A stretch of 64,000 bases of DNA, taken from Nitrospira defluvii. GTDB taxonomy: Bacteria; Nitrospirota; Nitrospiria; Nitrospirales; Nitrospiraceae. The translations under genes and the position numbers were made by a program. The notes under the pieces are model-generated. The model was given only the letters and a program-made list of their open reading frames with translations, made no database searches and had not been told where the DNA came from. The stretch spans positions 558,001 to 622,000 of the forward strand of contig NZ_CAJNBJ010000001.1 in assembly GCF_905220995.1 (NCBI RefSeq). Reading direction: 5' to 3'. Below, piece after piece: positions 8,215 through 17,152 of the stretch. Each line of letters opens with the position of its first letter. Positions within the stretch are counted from its first letter, which is position 1.

Positions 8215-9403
8215 CCCGATCACACGACATCCCATCGTCACCCTGGGGCTGATCGTCTTTGTCGCTGTGGCAGCCTTGGTGGTGTTTCGCCTCACCAGCG
8301 GCGCCAAGACCGACCCGCGCAAGAACCGGATCCTGACCGTGGGCACCATGACGCCCCTCAAGCAGGATCTCGACGTGCGGTTGACCTATACCGCCGATTT
8401 GATCCCGAACCAGCTCGTCAACATCTTCTCACGCGTGGACGGCTACATTGCCAAGATCTATGTCGATAAGGGCGATCTGGTGAAGGCCAATCAACTGCTG
8501 GTCGAAATCGATCACACCGACTATGTGCATGCCGTCAATCAGGCCAAGGCTAACCTCCTCTCCGCGCAAGCGAAAGTGGTTCAGCAGGACGCCGGCGTGC
8601 GGAATGCCACGCTCACGCTCGACCGCATGCAAGCGCTGATCAAGGACCAGTTCGTTTCCCAACAGGATCTCGACACCGCGCTGGTGAACCGCGACGCGGC
8701 AGTGGCCTTACAGGATTCTTTGCGCGCCCAAGTACAACAGATGACCGTCGCCCTGGCGCAGGCCGAAACCAACCTGGCCTACTCCTACATCCGCGCTCCG
8801 TTTGCAGGCTATATCGCAGAACGCAACCTCGATCCGGGCGCCTATGTGAGCGGCACGACCGCCAGCACATCGACTGTGTCGCGTGGCATCTTGAGCGTGC
8901 ACGACGTCGAAACCGTGCGCACGCTGATCGAAGTCGTGGAGAAGGACGTCCCGCTCGTGCAAGTCGGGCAACGCGCTGATGTGCGTGCGGAAGCCTATCC
9001 GAATGAGGTATTTGAGGGCCGGGTCACGCGCATTGTTCAGGCCTTGAACCGTGCCACCCGCACCATGACCGTGGAGGTTGATCTGCCGAACAAAGACCAT
9101 CGCCTCAAAGGCGGCATGTTCGCCCGCGTTGAAGTCCTGGTCGGAAAACATCCTCACGCGATTCAGATTCCGCTGGACGCCGTGAGCCGGCTGGAAGAAT
9201 CGCAGTACGTCTATGTGGTCAAGGATGGAAAGGCCCATCAGGTTCCCGTTGAACTGGGCGCTCGCGCCGAGAATCGGGTGGAGGTCGTGAAGGGCCTTGC
9301 GGGGGACGAGCAACTCATCGTCTCCGGCAAAGATCTGGTCAGCGAAGGCGTCCCCGTCCAAGTCCAACCGATGGATGCCGTGAAACGTGAGTCCAACAGC
9401 TAA
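8204..9403 (+). CDS. RND efflux periplasmic adaptor (HlyD/AcrA family)
   Basis: 399 residues from a GTG start inside the end of the TetR gene. One N-terminal membrane anchor (IVTLGLIVFVAVAALVVF), then lipoyl half-motifs (GYIAKIYVDKGDLVKANQLL and YIRAPFAGYIAERNLDPGAY) flanking an alpha-helical hairpin, then beta-barrel and membrane-proximal domains. The adaptor links the inner-membrane RND pump to an outer-membrane channel. No TolC-type channel gene is adjacent, so the pump probably borrows one encoded elsewhere. Confidence 0.92.
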   Translation: MSGNPITRHPIVTLGLIVFVAVAALVVFRLTSGAKTDPRKNRILTVGTMTPLKQDLDVRLTYTADLIPNQLVNIFSRVDGYIAKIYVDKGDLVKANQLLVEIDHTDYVHAVNQAKANLLSAQAKVVQQDAGVRNATLTLDRMQALIKDQFVSQQDLDTALVNRDAAVALQDSLRAQVQQMTVALAQAETNLAYSYIRAPFAGYIAERNLDPGAYVSGTTASTSTVSRGILSVHDVETVRTLIEVVEKDVPLVQVGQRADVRAEAYPNEVFEGRVTRIVQALNRATRTMTVEVDLPNKDHRLKGGMFARVEVLVGKHPHAIQIPLDAVSRLEESQYVYVVKDGKAHQVPVELGARAENRVEVVKGLAGDEQLIVSGKDLVSEGVPVQVQPMDAVKRESNS

Positions 9404-9480
9404 CTGATACAGGAGTCTCCCGCGTTGACGGCATACTCCCTGCGTTTCACCTCTAACGTTTCACCGTTCACGTCTCCGAT

Positions 9481-12400
9481 ATGTGGCTGACACTCCTCGC
9501 GCTCCGCAATCGCATCGGCATCCTGATGTTGTCCCTCGCCATGGTGATCTTGGGGGCCACGTCGCTGGAACGACTGCCGGTCGATCTCTTTCCCAACATT
9601 CAAGTTCCGGTCGCATTCGTCGGGGTCATTTACAAGGGCGCGCCTCCGCTCGATATCGAACAGAGCGTCGTGTACCCCATTGAGAAAGCCGTCAGTTCCG
9701 CCTCCAACGTCGAACATGTGGAGTCCTTTGCCAAGCAAGGCATCGGGGCGGTGCAGATCTGGTTCAATTGGGGCGCGGACATCAACGTAGGCCAAATGGA
9801 GGTGATGCAGCGCATCACCCAGATCCTGAACAGCCTGCCACCCGGCATTCTCCAACCCTTTATCGTCAAGTTCGACGTCTCCAATATTCCCGTCGCGTTC
9901 GTGACTGCATCCGGCGGCGACCTTGACGAACGGGCACTCTACGACCTGGCCTACAACACCATTGCCCCGCAAATCGAACAAATCGCCAACGTCGCGGCCG
10001 CCACGGTAGAGGGCGGGAAGATCCGGCAGATCAACATCAATCTGGACCCGGCACTGCTCCAAGCGCGAGGCCTGTCGATCCTCGACGTCGTCAAGGCGGT
10101 GAAGGCCTCCAACCTGATCCTGCCGTCGGGCGACATCAAGGCCGGGAACCTCGACTACAACGTGTTCACCAACACCCAGTTCAAAACCGTGGAACCGATC
10201 AACGACGTCGTCGTCAAGATCGACGCGCGCGGCAATCCCGTGCGTGTGCGGGATGTCGGTGTCCTGACCGACTCCTCGGACATTCAAACCAACGTCGTCC
10301 GCACGGACGGCAAACGGTCGGTGTATCTCCGCGTCAACAAGCAGCCGATCGCCAACACGGTGGAAGTGGTCGATGCGTTGCGCAAAGCGATTCCGAAAAT
10401 GATCGGCATCCCGCCCGGCGTGCAGCTGGGGATCTCCTTCGATCAATCGATTTACATCCGGCAATCGATCAAGAACCTCATTGAGCAGGCGCTGCACGGA
10501 TCGTTGCTCGCGGCGGCGGTCATTCTCCTGTTCCTGAGAAATCTCACCAGCACGCTGATCATCTCCGTCGCCATCCCGCTCTCGATTCTCGTGACGTTCA
10601 TCGTGCTGTATTTCACCAATCAGACCCTCAACGTGTTCACGATGGGCGGGCTCGCGCTGGGTATCGGGCGGCTGGTAGACGACTCGATCGTCGAGCTCGA
10701 AAACATTCAACGCCATCTGAACGTCGACCGGAACCGCTGGGACGCCATCGTCAACGCCGCGCGCGAGGTCGCCATGCCGATCTTCGCCTCCACGGTCACC
10801 ACCGTCGTCGTCTTTCTGCCGATGTTTTTTATCGTCGGTATCGCAAGACTCCTGCTCATTCCGCTGACGCTCACGATCGCGATCGCACTCTTCACCTCGT
10901 TCTTCGTCTCCCGGACGGTCACCCCTGCACTCTGTTATCGTTTCTTGAAGTCGGAGCAGGAGGCGCACCGCTCCCTGCCCTCCTGGTTCGTGCGCATCAT
11001 GCAGTGGAGCCAGCGCCGCTACGAAGCCCTCGATGAAGGATACGAACGCAGCCTGCGCTGGGTGTTGGCCCATCGCCGTACGTTATTGGTCGCCGTGGTC
11101 GCGCTGTTCGTCAGCTCCCTCGCGCTCCTGCCTTTTATCGGGACCGAATTTTTGCCGGTGTCGGACGAAAGCCAGTTCCGTATCGTCTTGCGAGCGCCCG
11201 TCGGCCAGCGGGTGGAAAAAACCGTCGACCAAGTCGCCGAAGTGGAACGGGTCCTGCGCGAAAAGATTCCGCCGAATGAACTGGAAGCGATCGCTTCCAG
11301 CACCGGCGTGCTTGCGCAGGGACGCTCATCGCTGTTTAATCCCAACACGGGGCCGCATACCTCGGTCATTTCCGTGTACCTCGTGTCCCCTGACAAGCGG
11401 CGACGCAACCAGGTTGAGATCATGAACGCCGTGCGGCCGTCGGTGGTCAAACTTTTTCCCGGCGTGGCGATGTTCTTCGATCCGGGCGGCCTGGTCAAAC
11501 GTGTGACGAGCTTCGGGTCGCAAAAGTCCATCGACGTGGAAATTTACGGTTACGACTTCGAGAAGGCTCGCACCGTCATCCAACAAGCGCAGGAGATCAT
11601 GCACAAGATCCCGGGCATGGCGGACATTGAGGTCAGCCGGGAAGAGAACTACCCCGAAGTGAACGTGGTGGTGGATCGGGAGAAGGCGGCGCTACTCGGC
11701 ATCAGCGAAACCGACGTCGCGAATGCCGTGTTGTTTTCCCTGAACGGCAACGGCCAAACCGACCCCATCATTTACACCGATCCGCAAAACGGGAATGAAT
11801 ACTACATCAGCGCCTGGCTCGCCGAGGAACACCGCAAGGACCTGACGGCCATCGAGCACGTATTGCTCACGACCAAAAACGGCGAACCGGTGCTGCTGAA
11901 GAATCTGGCCACATTGAAGTTGAACGCCGGGCCCGTGAAGATCGAGCGCAAATACTTCCAGCGCGTCGTCCACATCACGGCCAACCCCGTCGGCCGCGAT
12001 CTCGGCGCGATCGCCCAGGACCTGGAAACAGCATTCGCCCAGATGCAGTTGCCGACAGGCTTCAGCATCCGCCTTGCCGGCCAAATCCAGCAACAACGCG
12101 AGACCTTCGAAGGCCTCATGTATGCCAGCGCCCTGGCCTTGATCCTGGTGTACATGGTGATGGCTGCGCAGTTTAAGTCGCTGATCGATCCCTTCATCAT
12201 CATGTTTTCGGTGCCGATGGGCATCCCGGGCGTGATCGTGATCCTCTACCTGACGAATACCACGATCTCCACCTCGTCATTGATGGGCATCATCATGATG
12301 CTGGGCATCGTTGTCTCGAACGGCGTCCTATTGGTTGATTACACCAACGTGTTACGGCGCCGCGGCCTGGACCTTGCCACCGCCGTCGTGACGGCCTCGC

Positions 12401-12660
12401 GCACCAGGCTCCGGCCGATTTTGATGACCTCCCTCGCCACGGTGGTCGGCCTGATCCCGATGGCCCTCGGACTGGGAACGGGCAGTGAAACCAACGCACC
12501 CCTCGCGCGCGCGGTCGTGGGCGGTCTCACCGTCTCGACGATTCTGACGCTCTTCCTCGTCCCGACCGTCTATACGATGCTGGAAGAACGGTTTCCACGG
12601 CGGGCCGATCAACTGGGTGAAACACCGGCAGAAGCTGAATTGGCCGGGCAGCAGGCTTGA
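9481..12660 (+). CDS. RND efflux transporter, inner-membrane pump (AcrB/MdtB-like)
   Basis: 1059 residues with the HAE1-type RND layout: TM1 at residues 10-30, a large periplasmic loop, a TM block including GGLALGIGRLVDDSIVELEN (the TM4 region with the proton-relay acidic pair), a second periplasmic loop, and a final TM block with MGIIMMLGIVVSNGVLLVDY. The C-terminus ends with AELAGQQA. It follows the adaptor after 77 bp that contain low-complexity TTCACG-like sequence but no gene. Proton-driven export of hydrophobic or amphipathic compounds is expected; the substrate is not evident. Confidence 0.93.
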   Translation: MWLTLLALRNRIGILMLSLAMVILGATSLERLPVDLFPNIQVPVAFVGVIYKGAPPLDIEQSVVYPIEKAVSSASNVEHVESFAKQGIGAVQIWFNWGADINVGQMEVMQRITQILNSLPPGILQPFIVKFDVSNIPVAFVTASGGDLDERALYDLAYNTIAPQIEQIANVAAATVEGGKIRQININLDPALLQARGLSILDVVKAVKASNLILPSGDIKAGNLDYNVFTNTQFKTVEPINDVVVKIDARGNPVRVRDVGVLTDSSDIQTNVVRTDGKRSVYLRVNKQPIANTVEVVDALRKAIPKMIGIPPGVQLGISFDQSIYIRQSIKNLIEQALHGSLLAAAVILLFLRNLTSTLIISVAIPLSILVTFIVLYFTNQTLNVFTMGGLALGIGRLVDDSIVELENIQRHLNVDRNRWDAIVNAAREVAMPIFASTVTTVVVFLPMFFIVGIARLLLIPLTLTIAIALFTSFFVSRTVTPALCYRFLKSEQEAHRSLPSWFVRIMQWSQRRYEALDEGYERSLRWVLAHRRTLLVAVVALFVSSLALLPFIGTEFLPVSDESQFRIVLRAPVGQRVEKTVDQVAEVERVLREKIPPNELEAIASSTGVLAQGRSSLFNPNTGPHTSVISVYLVSPDKRRRNQVEIMNAVRPSVVKLFPGVAMFFDPGGLVKRVTSFGSQKSIDVEIYGYDFEKARTVIQQAQEIMHKIPGMADIEVSREENYPEVNVVVDREKAALLGISETDVANAVLFSLNGNGQTDPIIYTDPQNGNEYYISAWLAEEHRKDLTAIEHVLLTTKNGEPVLLKNLATLKLNAGPVKIERKYFQRVVHITANPVGRDLGAIAQDLETAFAQMQLPTGFSIRLAGQIQQQRETFEGLMYASALALILVYMVMAAQFKSLIDPFIIMFSVPMGIPGVIVILYLTNTTISTSSLMGIIMMLGIVVSNGVLLVDYTNVLRRRGLDLATAVVTASRTRLRPILMTSLATVVGLIPMALGLGTGSETNAPLARAVVGGLTVSTILTLFLVPTVYTMLEERFPRRADQLGETPAEAELAGQQA

Positions 12661-12708
12661 CGGAAGTCGTTGAGGATAAACGCGGGTTGAATGGACTCTT
12701 ACGAAAGC

Positions 12709-12764
12709 GGCGCGAAAAAACCGGAGGCGTATTCACTGGAATACGTTGAGGATTTTTTCGCGCC
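12709..12764. repeat. Hairpin related to the stop-adjacent repeat family
   Basis: GGCGCGAAAAAA (12709-12720) pairs exactly with TTTTTTCGCGCC (12753-12764). Inside is a second stem, CGTATT/AATACG, at the place where other copies have CGTACC/GGTACG. The surrounding ACCGGAGGCGTA and CGTTGAGGA blocks match the family, but its outer arms are different. It follows the RND pump gene by about 50 bp and may also serve as its terminator. Confidence 0.6.
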
Positions 12765-12844
12765 GAGACGCCTGGTGACGGCTTCTCCACAGCCTGGGCG
12801 AGAACTTCTTCGCATGAGGAATGGTCTGAGGCGGGGCGCGACAC

Positions 12845-12970
12845 GCAGGATGTTCAAAAAGGCCGTTCAGCGCGGCCGCAGCGAACGAAGAGGCGAGGCG
12901 TGCTGTGTCCTGTACGTCGAGCCTCAGAGAGACGCGAGAACAAAGCTAGCGGACTTTTTCAACATCCTGC
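12845..12970 (-). repeat. Stop-adjacent inverted-arm repeat, copy 1 (after SCP2 gene)
   Basis: 126 bp bounded by GCAGGATGTTCAAAAAG (12845-12861) and its inverse ending at 12970. The arms differ only at one central base (G on the gene side, C on the far side when both are read inward). Read on the minus strand it starts directly after the TAG stop of the SCP2-like gene, whose last base is shared with the repeat end. The internal TTCTCG and CTCGACGTAC blocks match the other copies. Confidence 0.8.
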
Positions 12971-13314
12971 TAAGGACGGAGACTGGGGAAGAGGGACGCC
13001 AGCTGCATCGCCAAGCCCATGTCACCGCTGATACGGAGGCGACCGGTCATGGCGATCATCGTGCCGCTGACCTGGCCGTTCAGCACACGGAGACAATCTT
13101 CACCCGACATGGCCAGCGTGACATTCGGGTCCGGATGAGTGCCCTCCGACACCTGGCAGGCCCCATCCCGGATCTGCACGAGATACTGCCCCCCGTCGGC
13201 ACCGTGCAAATCGAATTGGTAGACCACATCCAGTCCCTCGGCCGCCTCAGGGTCCAGCTTGCCGGCGAGCGTATCAAAGAAGGCCCGAACCGTTTTGGGT
13301 TGTGAGTGAGTCAT
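12970..13314 (-). CDS. SCP-2 sterol-transfer domain protein
   Basis: 114 residues, essentially one SCP2 fold: YQFDLHGADGGQYLVQIRDG, a DPNVTLAMSGEDCLRVLNGQ block and RISGDMGLAMQLASLF are the family hallmarks. Such proteins bind hydrophobic ligands (lipids, acyl chains) in a small alpha/beta cavity. In a hopanoid-making organism a lipid-carrier role is plausible. It is a stand-alone gene: 51 bp separate it from the upstream AdoMetDC-like gene, and a family repeat begins immediately at its stop codon. Confidence 0.85.
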   Translation of the reverse strand: MTHSQPKTVRAFFDTLAGKLDPEAAEGLDVVYQFDLHGADGGQYLVQIRDGACQVSEGTHPDPNVTLAMSGEDCLRVLNGQVSGTMIAMTGRLRISGDMGLAMQLASLFPSLRP

Positions 13315-13365
13315 GCGATGGCGCCCCGGCGAGCGTACATCCCCCGCCGGGGCGGATGTACCAGG

Positions 13366-13809
13366 CTAGTACCGCAACATGGCCCGATGGCTCGAACGAC
13401 GGGCACCGAAGAAGGCCTTGGAGAATTCTTCGACGACGGTCGGTTCGTACCCTTTGCAACTGAAAATATCGAGATAGGCGCTGTTGGTGTCATTGGCGAA
13501 GTGACCGCTGATCAAGGAAGTCTCGATCAACTGCACCATGCTGTAACCCGCCACGCGACCTTCACCGAAATTGACGATCTGGCAGGCGCCATATCGCTTC
13601 ATTTCGATCAACTCGCAGAGCTGCACCACATAGGCTTCAATCTGTTTGGCATCGCGGATGCGTTCGGGAATGCAATCGTGGAGGTCAACGGAGGTGCAAA
13701 TACCCCAGGCCTTGCCGGGTCCGACAGAGTCCGGATGGACGGCGGAGTCAGCAATCCTGGGTGAAGATGATGAGATGTCGTCGGAGGTGGCACCTTCGGC
13801 GTTGTGCAT
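13366..13809 (-). CDS. S-adenosylmethionine decarboxylase-like pyruvoyl protein
   Basis: 147 residues from the ATG at 13807-13809, which has AAAGG about 11 bp upstream. A 30-residue polar leader is followed by a SpeH-like core: GICTSVDLHDC, then IETSLISGHFANDTNSAYLD and IFSCKGYEP. In SpeH the self-processing Ser sits in ESHLSIH; here the aligned stretch is ETSLISGH (96-103), with Ser and His retained but one residue inserted and the first His missing. No spermidine synthase is adjacent. It could be an AdoMet decarboxylase, or one of the homologues reported to act on ornithine or arginine; the substrate is open. Confidence 0.68.
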   Translation of the reverse strand: MHNAEGATSDDISSSSPRIADSAVHPDSVGPGKAWGICTSVDLHDCIPERIRDAKQIEAYVVQLCELIEMKRYGACQIVNFGEGRVAGYSMVQLIETSLISGHFANDTNSAYLDIFSCKGYEPTVVEEFSKAFFGARRSSHRAMLRY

Positions 13810-13956
13810 ATGCGATACGACCTTTCTGTTGGGGGTGGTGGGAGTGGTGAAGCATCTCTTTTGCACTATACTGAACGTTTGAAACACTGTAAATATTTAT
13901 CTCCGAAATTTCTCGTGCGCAGCGCACGTTGACAAACTCTCAGACCCTTAGCGAGA

Positions 13957-14145
13957 ATGCGCGCCATGACTGAACCATCCACATCGCCGTCCAACGCATC
14001 GCCCTCGACCCCCGCCTTGCCCGAACGGCTCTGCACCTGGTGCAAGGTGGCCATGACCACACGACTGGTCGCTGGGGGGCAATTCATTCACTACACCTGC
14101 CCCAAGTGCGTCTTTCAACATACCACTAAGCGCGCCCCTCAGTAG
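13957..14145 (+). CDS. Small zinc-ribbon-like protein
   Basis: 62 residues. Two CxxC knuckles (LCTWCKVAM and YTCPKCVFQH) about 20 residues apart suggest a single zinc ribbon with no other domain. A second in-frame ATG at 13966 gives a product three residues shorter. It is divergent from the AdoMetDC-like gene, with a 147-bp gap. No partner or function is apparent; regulatory or protein-binding roles are typical of such ribbons. Confidence 0.55.
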   Translation: MRAMTEPSTSPSNASPSTPALPERLCTWCKVAMTTRLVAGGQFIHYTCPKCVFQHTTKRAPQ

Positions 14146-14246
14146 GTTCGGCATTAGCCGTCATTCGCCAGGGACAGGAGCCTGTGGGCACGTCGCCGGG
14201 AGTCGTGCGACCGAGAACGCCGCTGGCGGCCTCTTTCATCGGCCTG

Positions 14247-14966
14247 CTATTCGTCGTAATATTTTTCGCGATAGATCGGACACAACCCCTTAGCACGGAG
14301 CGTCGCCATCACATCCTTGATCATCCCGCTGCCGCCGCAGAGATAGGCGGCAAGATTGCTCACGGAGGTGATCCGCTCCTCCACCAAGGCCGTCACGCGC
14401 CCGCTCGCGCCCTGCCATCCCGGCTCAGGCCGCGACAACGTCGTCACTACAGTGAAGCGGGGATGGGCGGCAGCCAATGCCCCCAGTTCATCCTGCCAAT
14501 AGAGATCCCGCTGGCTGCGCAGCCCCCAGAACAACGTGACCGGCCGGTCCGGCGCGCGCTGCAACTGCGCCAAGATCATGCTCCGAATCGGCGCGATGCC
14601 CGTTCCCGTCGCCACGAACAGCAGATCCTTCGTCCCGTCGTCTCGGAGGTAAAAGGCGCCCGCCGGGCCCTTAAACGACGTCCGCTCCCCTTCACGCAAA
14701 CGAAACAGGTAGCTCGAGCCGGGACCACCCTGGACTAGGTTGAGCACGAGAAGGATGTGCTCACGCCGCTCCGGCGGCGAGGCAATGGAATAGGGCCTCG
14801 TCACGGGGCGAGACTGTCCCTCCTTCGGTACTTCGAAGGAGATGAACTGTCCGGCTTGAAAGGCAATCGTCGGTGGGTCCAGCAGGCGCAGTTCGATCGC
14901 TCGCACGTCATGCGTCAAATCTTGAATGCAGCTCACTTCGGCCGTGTATGTGTTCACGGCGTCCAA
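14247..14966 (-). CDS. FAD/NAD(P)-binding oxidoreductase (ferredoxin-NADP reductase family)
   Basis: 239 residues. The FAD domain has AGQFISFEVP and the RPYSIAS motif for flavin binding; the NAD(P) domain has LLFVATGTGIAPIRSMI and a C-terminal LCGGSGMIKDVMATL. There is no 2Fe-2S or haem domain, so it is the stand-alone reductase module, passing electrons between NAD(P)H and a ferredoxin or oxygenase partner. It is the last gene of a minus-strand run (DUF1499, DUF2167, M50 protease, reductase), 33 bp after the protease stop. Confidence 0.88.
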   Translation of the reverse strand: MDAVNTYTAEVSCIQDLTHDVRAIELRLLDPPTIAFQAGQFISFEVPKEGQSRPVTRPYSIASPPERREHILLVLNLVQGGPGSSYLFRLREGERTSFKGPAGAFYLRDDGTKDLLFVATGTGIAPIRSMILAQLQRAPDRPVTLFWGLRSQRDLYWQDELGALAAAHPRFTVVTTLSRPEPGWQGASGRVTALVEERITSVSNLAAYLCGGSGMIKDVMATLRAKGLCPIYREKYYDE

Positions 14967-14999
14967 CCCGGAAAAAAGTAACTGAGATGGAAGATCCGG

Positions 15000-15713
15000 C
15001 TAACCTCGCCCGGATGGCAGCAGCAGGTGCGTCTCATAACTCATGATACCAAGAAACGCAGCGAGGCCGAGGTAATAGAGGCCATAGCTGACCCTGGTGG
15101 AGAGCGGGACCTCATAGTACCGCTCAGGCAGGCCATGGGGGCCGCCACGGAACGTGGACATGACGTGCGGGATCGCCATGATCGCGATCAACAACAGCAT
15201 GGGGCTCTGGTTCAGGACGAAGAGACCGATCAGGATCGGCACGCCCAGCCACCAGACCTTTGGCGAGATGATGGCCGTGATCCGGCCACCGTCCAGCGGC
15301 GAGAGCGGAATGAGGTTGAAGAGGTTGATCATGAACCCGGCGTAGGCCAGGGCCAGCAGCAATTGGCTCTGAGCATATTCCGCGGCGTAGTAACAGGCCG
15401 TGGCCGCCACGGTCCCCGCGACAGGCCCAGCGATTCCCACATAGGCCTCGGTTTCCACATCCATCGGCTGCTCTTTGAGTTGAATCCAGGCCCCGACGAA
15501 GGGAATGAAGGTCGGAGCACCGACGTTGAGATTGCGCTGTTTGGCGGCGGCATAATGCCCTAATTCGTGAAACAGGATCAGCAGGACGAATCCCACCGCG
15601 TACGGCCAGCCGAAAAGAAAACTGTACGCCACCATCGACAGGAGCATCGTCCCGCCGGTGAGAGCGATCTTGCCCAACTTGAGGCCACTGAGGAGCAGCA
15701 GAAGAATTTTCAC
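15000..15713 (-). CDS. Site-2 protease family (M50) membrane metalloprotease
   Basis: 237 residues, about six TM segments. The zinc site is HELGH (49-53) and the second motif NLIPLSPLDGG (133-143) supplies the third ligand. No PDZ or CBS domain is visible, so this is the compact type of M50 protease. Such enzymes cut membrane-anchored regulators or remnant signal peptides inside the bilayer. The ATG overlaps the DUF2167 gene stop (ATGA), suggesting paired function; DUF2167 proteins are membrane-anchored and could be a partner. Confidence 0.9.
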   Translation of the reverse strand: MKILLLLLSGLKLGKIALTGGTMLLSMVAYSFLFGWPYAVGFVLLILFHELGHYAAAKQRNLNVGAPTFIPFVGAWIQLKEQPMDVETEAYVGIAGPVAGTVAATACYYAAEYAQSQLLLALAYAGFMINLFNLIPLSPLDGGRITAIISPKVWWLGVPILIGLFVLNQSPMLLLIAIMAIPHVMSTFRGGPHGLPERYYEVPLSTRVSYGLYYLGLAAFLGIMSYETHLLLPSGRG

Positions 15714-16606
15714 GAGGACGGACCTCCGTCCCCGCCCGCTTGCTCCGGCTTGGGTTTCCTGTTGAAATACTTGGCCGCAAGCCCACCGAGCGCAATCACC
15801 AGGAGCATCAACAGCTTCTTTCCGGCCAGGATGAGCGGCACGACGACCGCCCAGAGCTTCGCCAGTAACCCCGATTTGATGGCCGCCCCGGCAATCAGCG
15901 CCGAGAGCCCCACCGCCGCCACCTTGTCGGTCGTGCTGTTAAAGTCGGTGTACCGCTTGCCTTCAACAAACTCCACATTGGCCAGCAGCAGGCCGACATG
16001 GGGTTTCAGCACCGCCAACTGCTCCAACGACCCCACCATGTTCATGCTCAGATAGCCCTGCCGCCCCAAGGCCAACGTGTTGTAGTTGACCCCGACCGAG
16101 TCACGTTCCTGCGCGGAAATCGCCCACACCACCTTGTTCGCCGCCTTGTCGTAATGAGGCTTCTCCTCCCAGTCACGAATGACCAGCGGGGGAAAGCCCT
16201 GAGCCTGCCGCCGTCGGTTATCCTCGTCTGTCCCTTCCTTGATTGCAGCCATCAGCGCATCGGCGTCCCAGTTGGCCGCCTCGTCGTCTTTTACATACCC
16301 CGCGTCGATGTACCGCACCACCATGAACCACTCTTCCCCTTCACCTGTCGCCGTAATCAAGCCCAGCTCGGAACCGGAGGGGAAGTTCCCCATTTGTTTC
16401 AGCAATTGCTGCGTCTCTTGGGCGCCGAGAAATTGATAGCCCTTCGGCAATTTCAGCAGGGCCTGATCGCCCAACTTCGCATCGGTCGGCCCCATGATCC
16501 AGGGAAGCGCCGCCGGTTTCGCCTCATCGGCCATCGACGGTGAAACAGGAACGCCGACCATCAAGCCGAACAACAGGAGCAGCAGCCCGATGTGGCGACA
16601 AATCAT
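15710..16606 (-). CDS. DUF2167 membrane-anchored protein
   Basis: 298 residues from the ATG at 16604-16606, which has GGGAGG 7 bp upstream; an ATG 57 bp further out lacks one. A signal peptide (IGLLLLLFGLMVGVPVSPSMA) precedes a periplasmic region with GPTDAKLGDQALLKLPKGYQ, typical of DUF2167. Two C-terminal hydrophobic stretches follow, around SALIAGAAIKSGL and LLMLLVIALGGLAAKYF. The family function is unknown. Coupling to the M50 protease gene by a 4-bp overlap suggests a common membrane role. Confidence 0.82.
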   Translation of the reverse strand: MICRHIGLLLLLFGLMVGVPVSPSMADEAKPAALPWIMGPTDAKLGDQALLKLPKGYQFLGAQETQQLLKQMGNFPSGSELGLITATGEGEEWFMVVRYIDAGYVKDDEAANWDADALMAAIKEGTDEDNRRRQAQGFPPLVIRDWEEKPHYDKAANKVVWAISAQERDSVGVNYNTLALGRQGYLSMNMVGSLEQLAVLKPHVGLLLANVEFVEGKRYTDFNSTTDKVAAVGLSALIAGAAIKSGLLAKLWAVVVPLILAGKKLLMLLVIALGGLAAKYFNRKPKPEQAGGDGGPSS

Positions 16607-16649
16607 ACTGAGGCCTCCCTGGGCAGCAGATGCATACGACGGACAGATG

Positions 16650-17018
16650 TTAGAGCTTACCATCCACCAGCGGCCGGAGTGCTTCCATCCGGCGACGGTT
16701 CACGCCAAGATCGCCGTATCCCACACGGGACGCCGAGCGAAAATGAATGATCTTACTCTCCTCGTCGAACAGGAACTCCACATCGTCGACAAAGCGGAAC
16801 AAGAGGCTGGTGCATTCGAAATGGAGGTAGGCGTCGTCTTCTTCCACTAACGTCGTACGTGGCAGACCAGCCATGACGGCCTTGAGCGCCTCCTTCGCCT
16901 CCGCGCGGCTTTTTCGATAGCGAAACGGCGCAATCGCGTGACGCTCCTCCCCCGCGGTCGTCGAGACACAGTTGGGTTTATCGGGACAGGGCGACAAAAT
17001 TCTCATTCTTTCATCCAT
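16650..17018 (-). CDS. DUF1499 family protein
   Basis: 122 residues matching DUF1499 throughout: SPCPDKPNCVSTTA at the start, then TTLVEEDDAYLHFECTSLLF, and FVDDVEFLFDEES followed by IIHFRSASRVGYGD. Unlike many members it lacks an N-terminal membrane segment here. Function unknown. It is the first gene of the minus-strand DUF1499-DUF2167-M50-reductase run, 43 bp before the DUF2167 start. Confidence 0.85.
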   Translation of the reverse strand: MDERMRILSPCPDKPNCVSTTAGEERHAIAPFRYRKSRAEAKEALKAVMAGLPRTTLVEEDDAYLHFECTSLLFRFVDDVEFLFDEESKIIHFRSASRVGYGDLGVNRRRMEALRPLVDGKL

Positions 17019-17152
17019 GCTGAACCGTACAGAACCACCCTAATGCCCATCCGGGAATCTCTTCCCGCGTAACGCTTGCGATGCCAGATCATTCTGCTAC
17101 GCTTTGTGAATACCCTTCAAGCCACTTTACATCCGACAACGAGGCGCCTGCC

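Noticed and set aside
7129-8361. 410-codon minus-strand frame opposite TetR and the efflux adaptor
   Set aside because: No recognisable fold, and both plus-strand genes are well supported.
9400-11073. 557-codon minus-strand frame opposite the RND pump
   Set aside because: Asp/Arg-rich composition with no domain; the plus strand encodes a complete RND transporter over the same bases.
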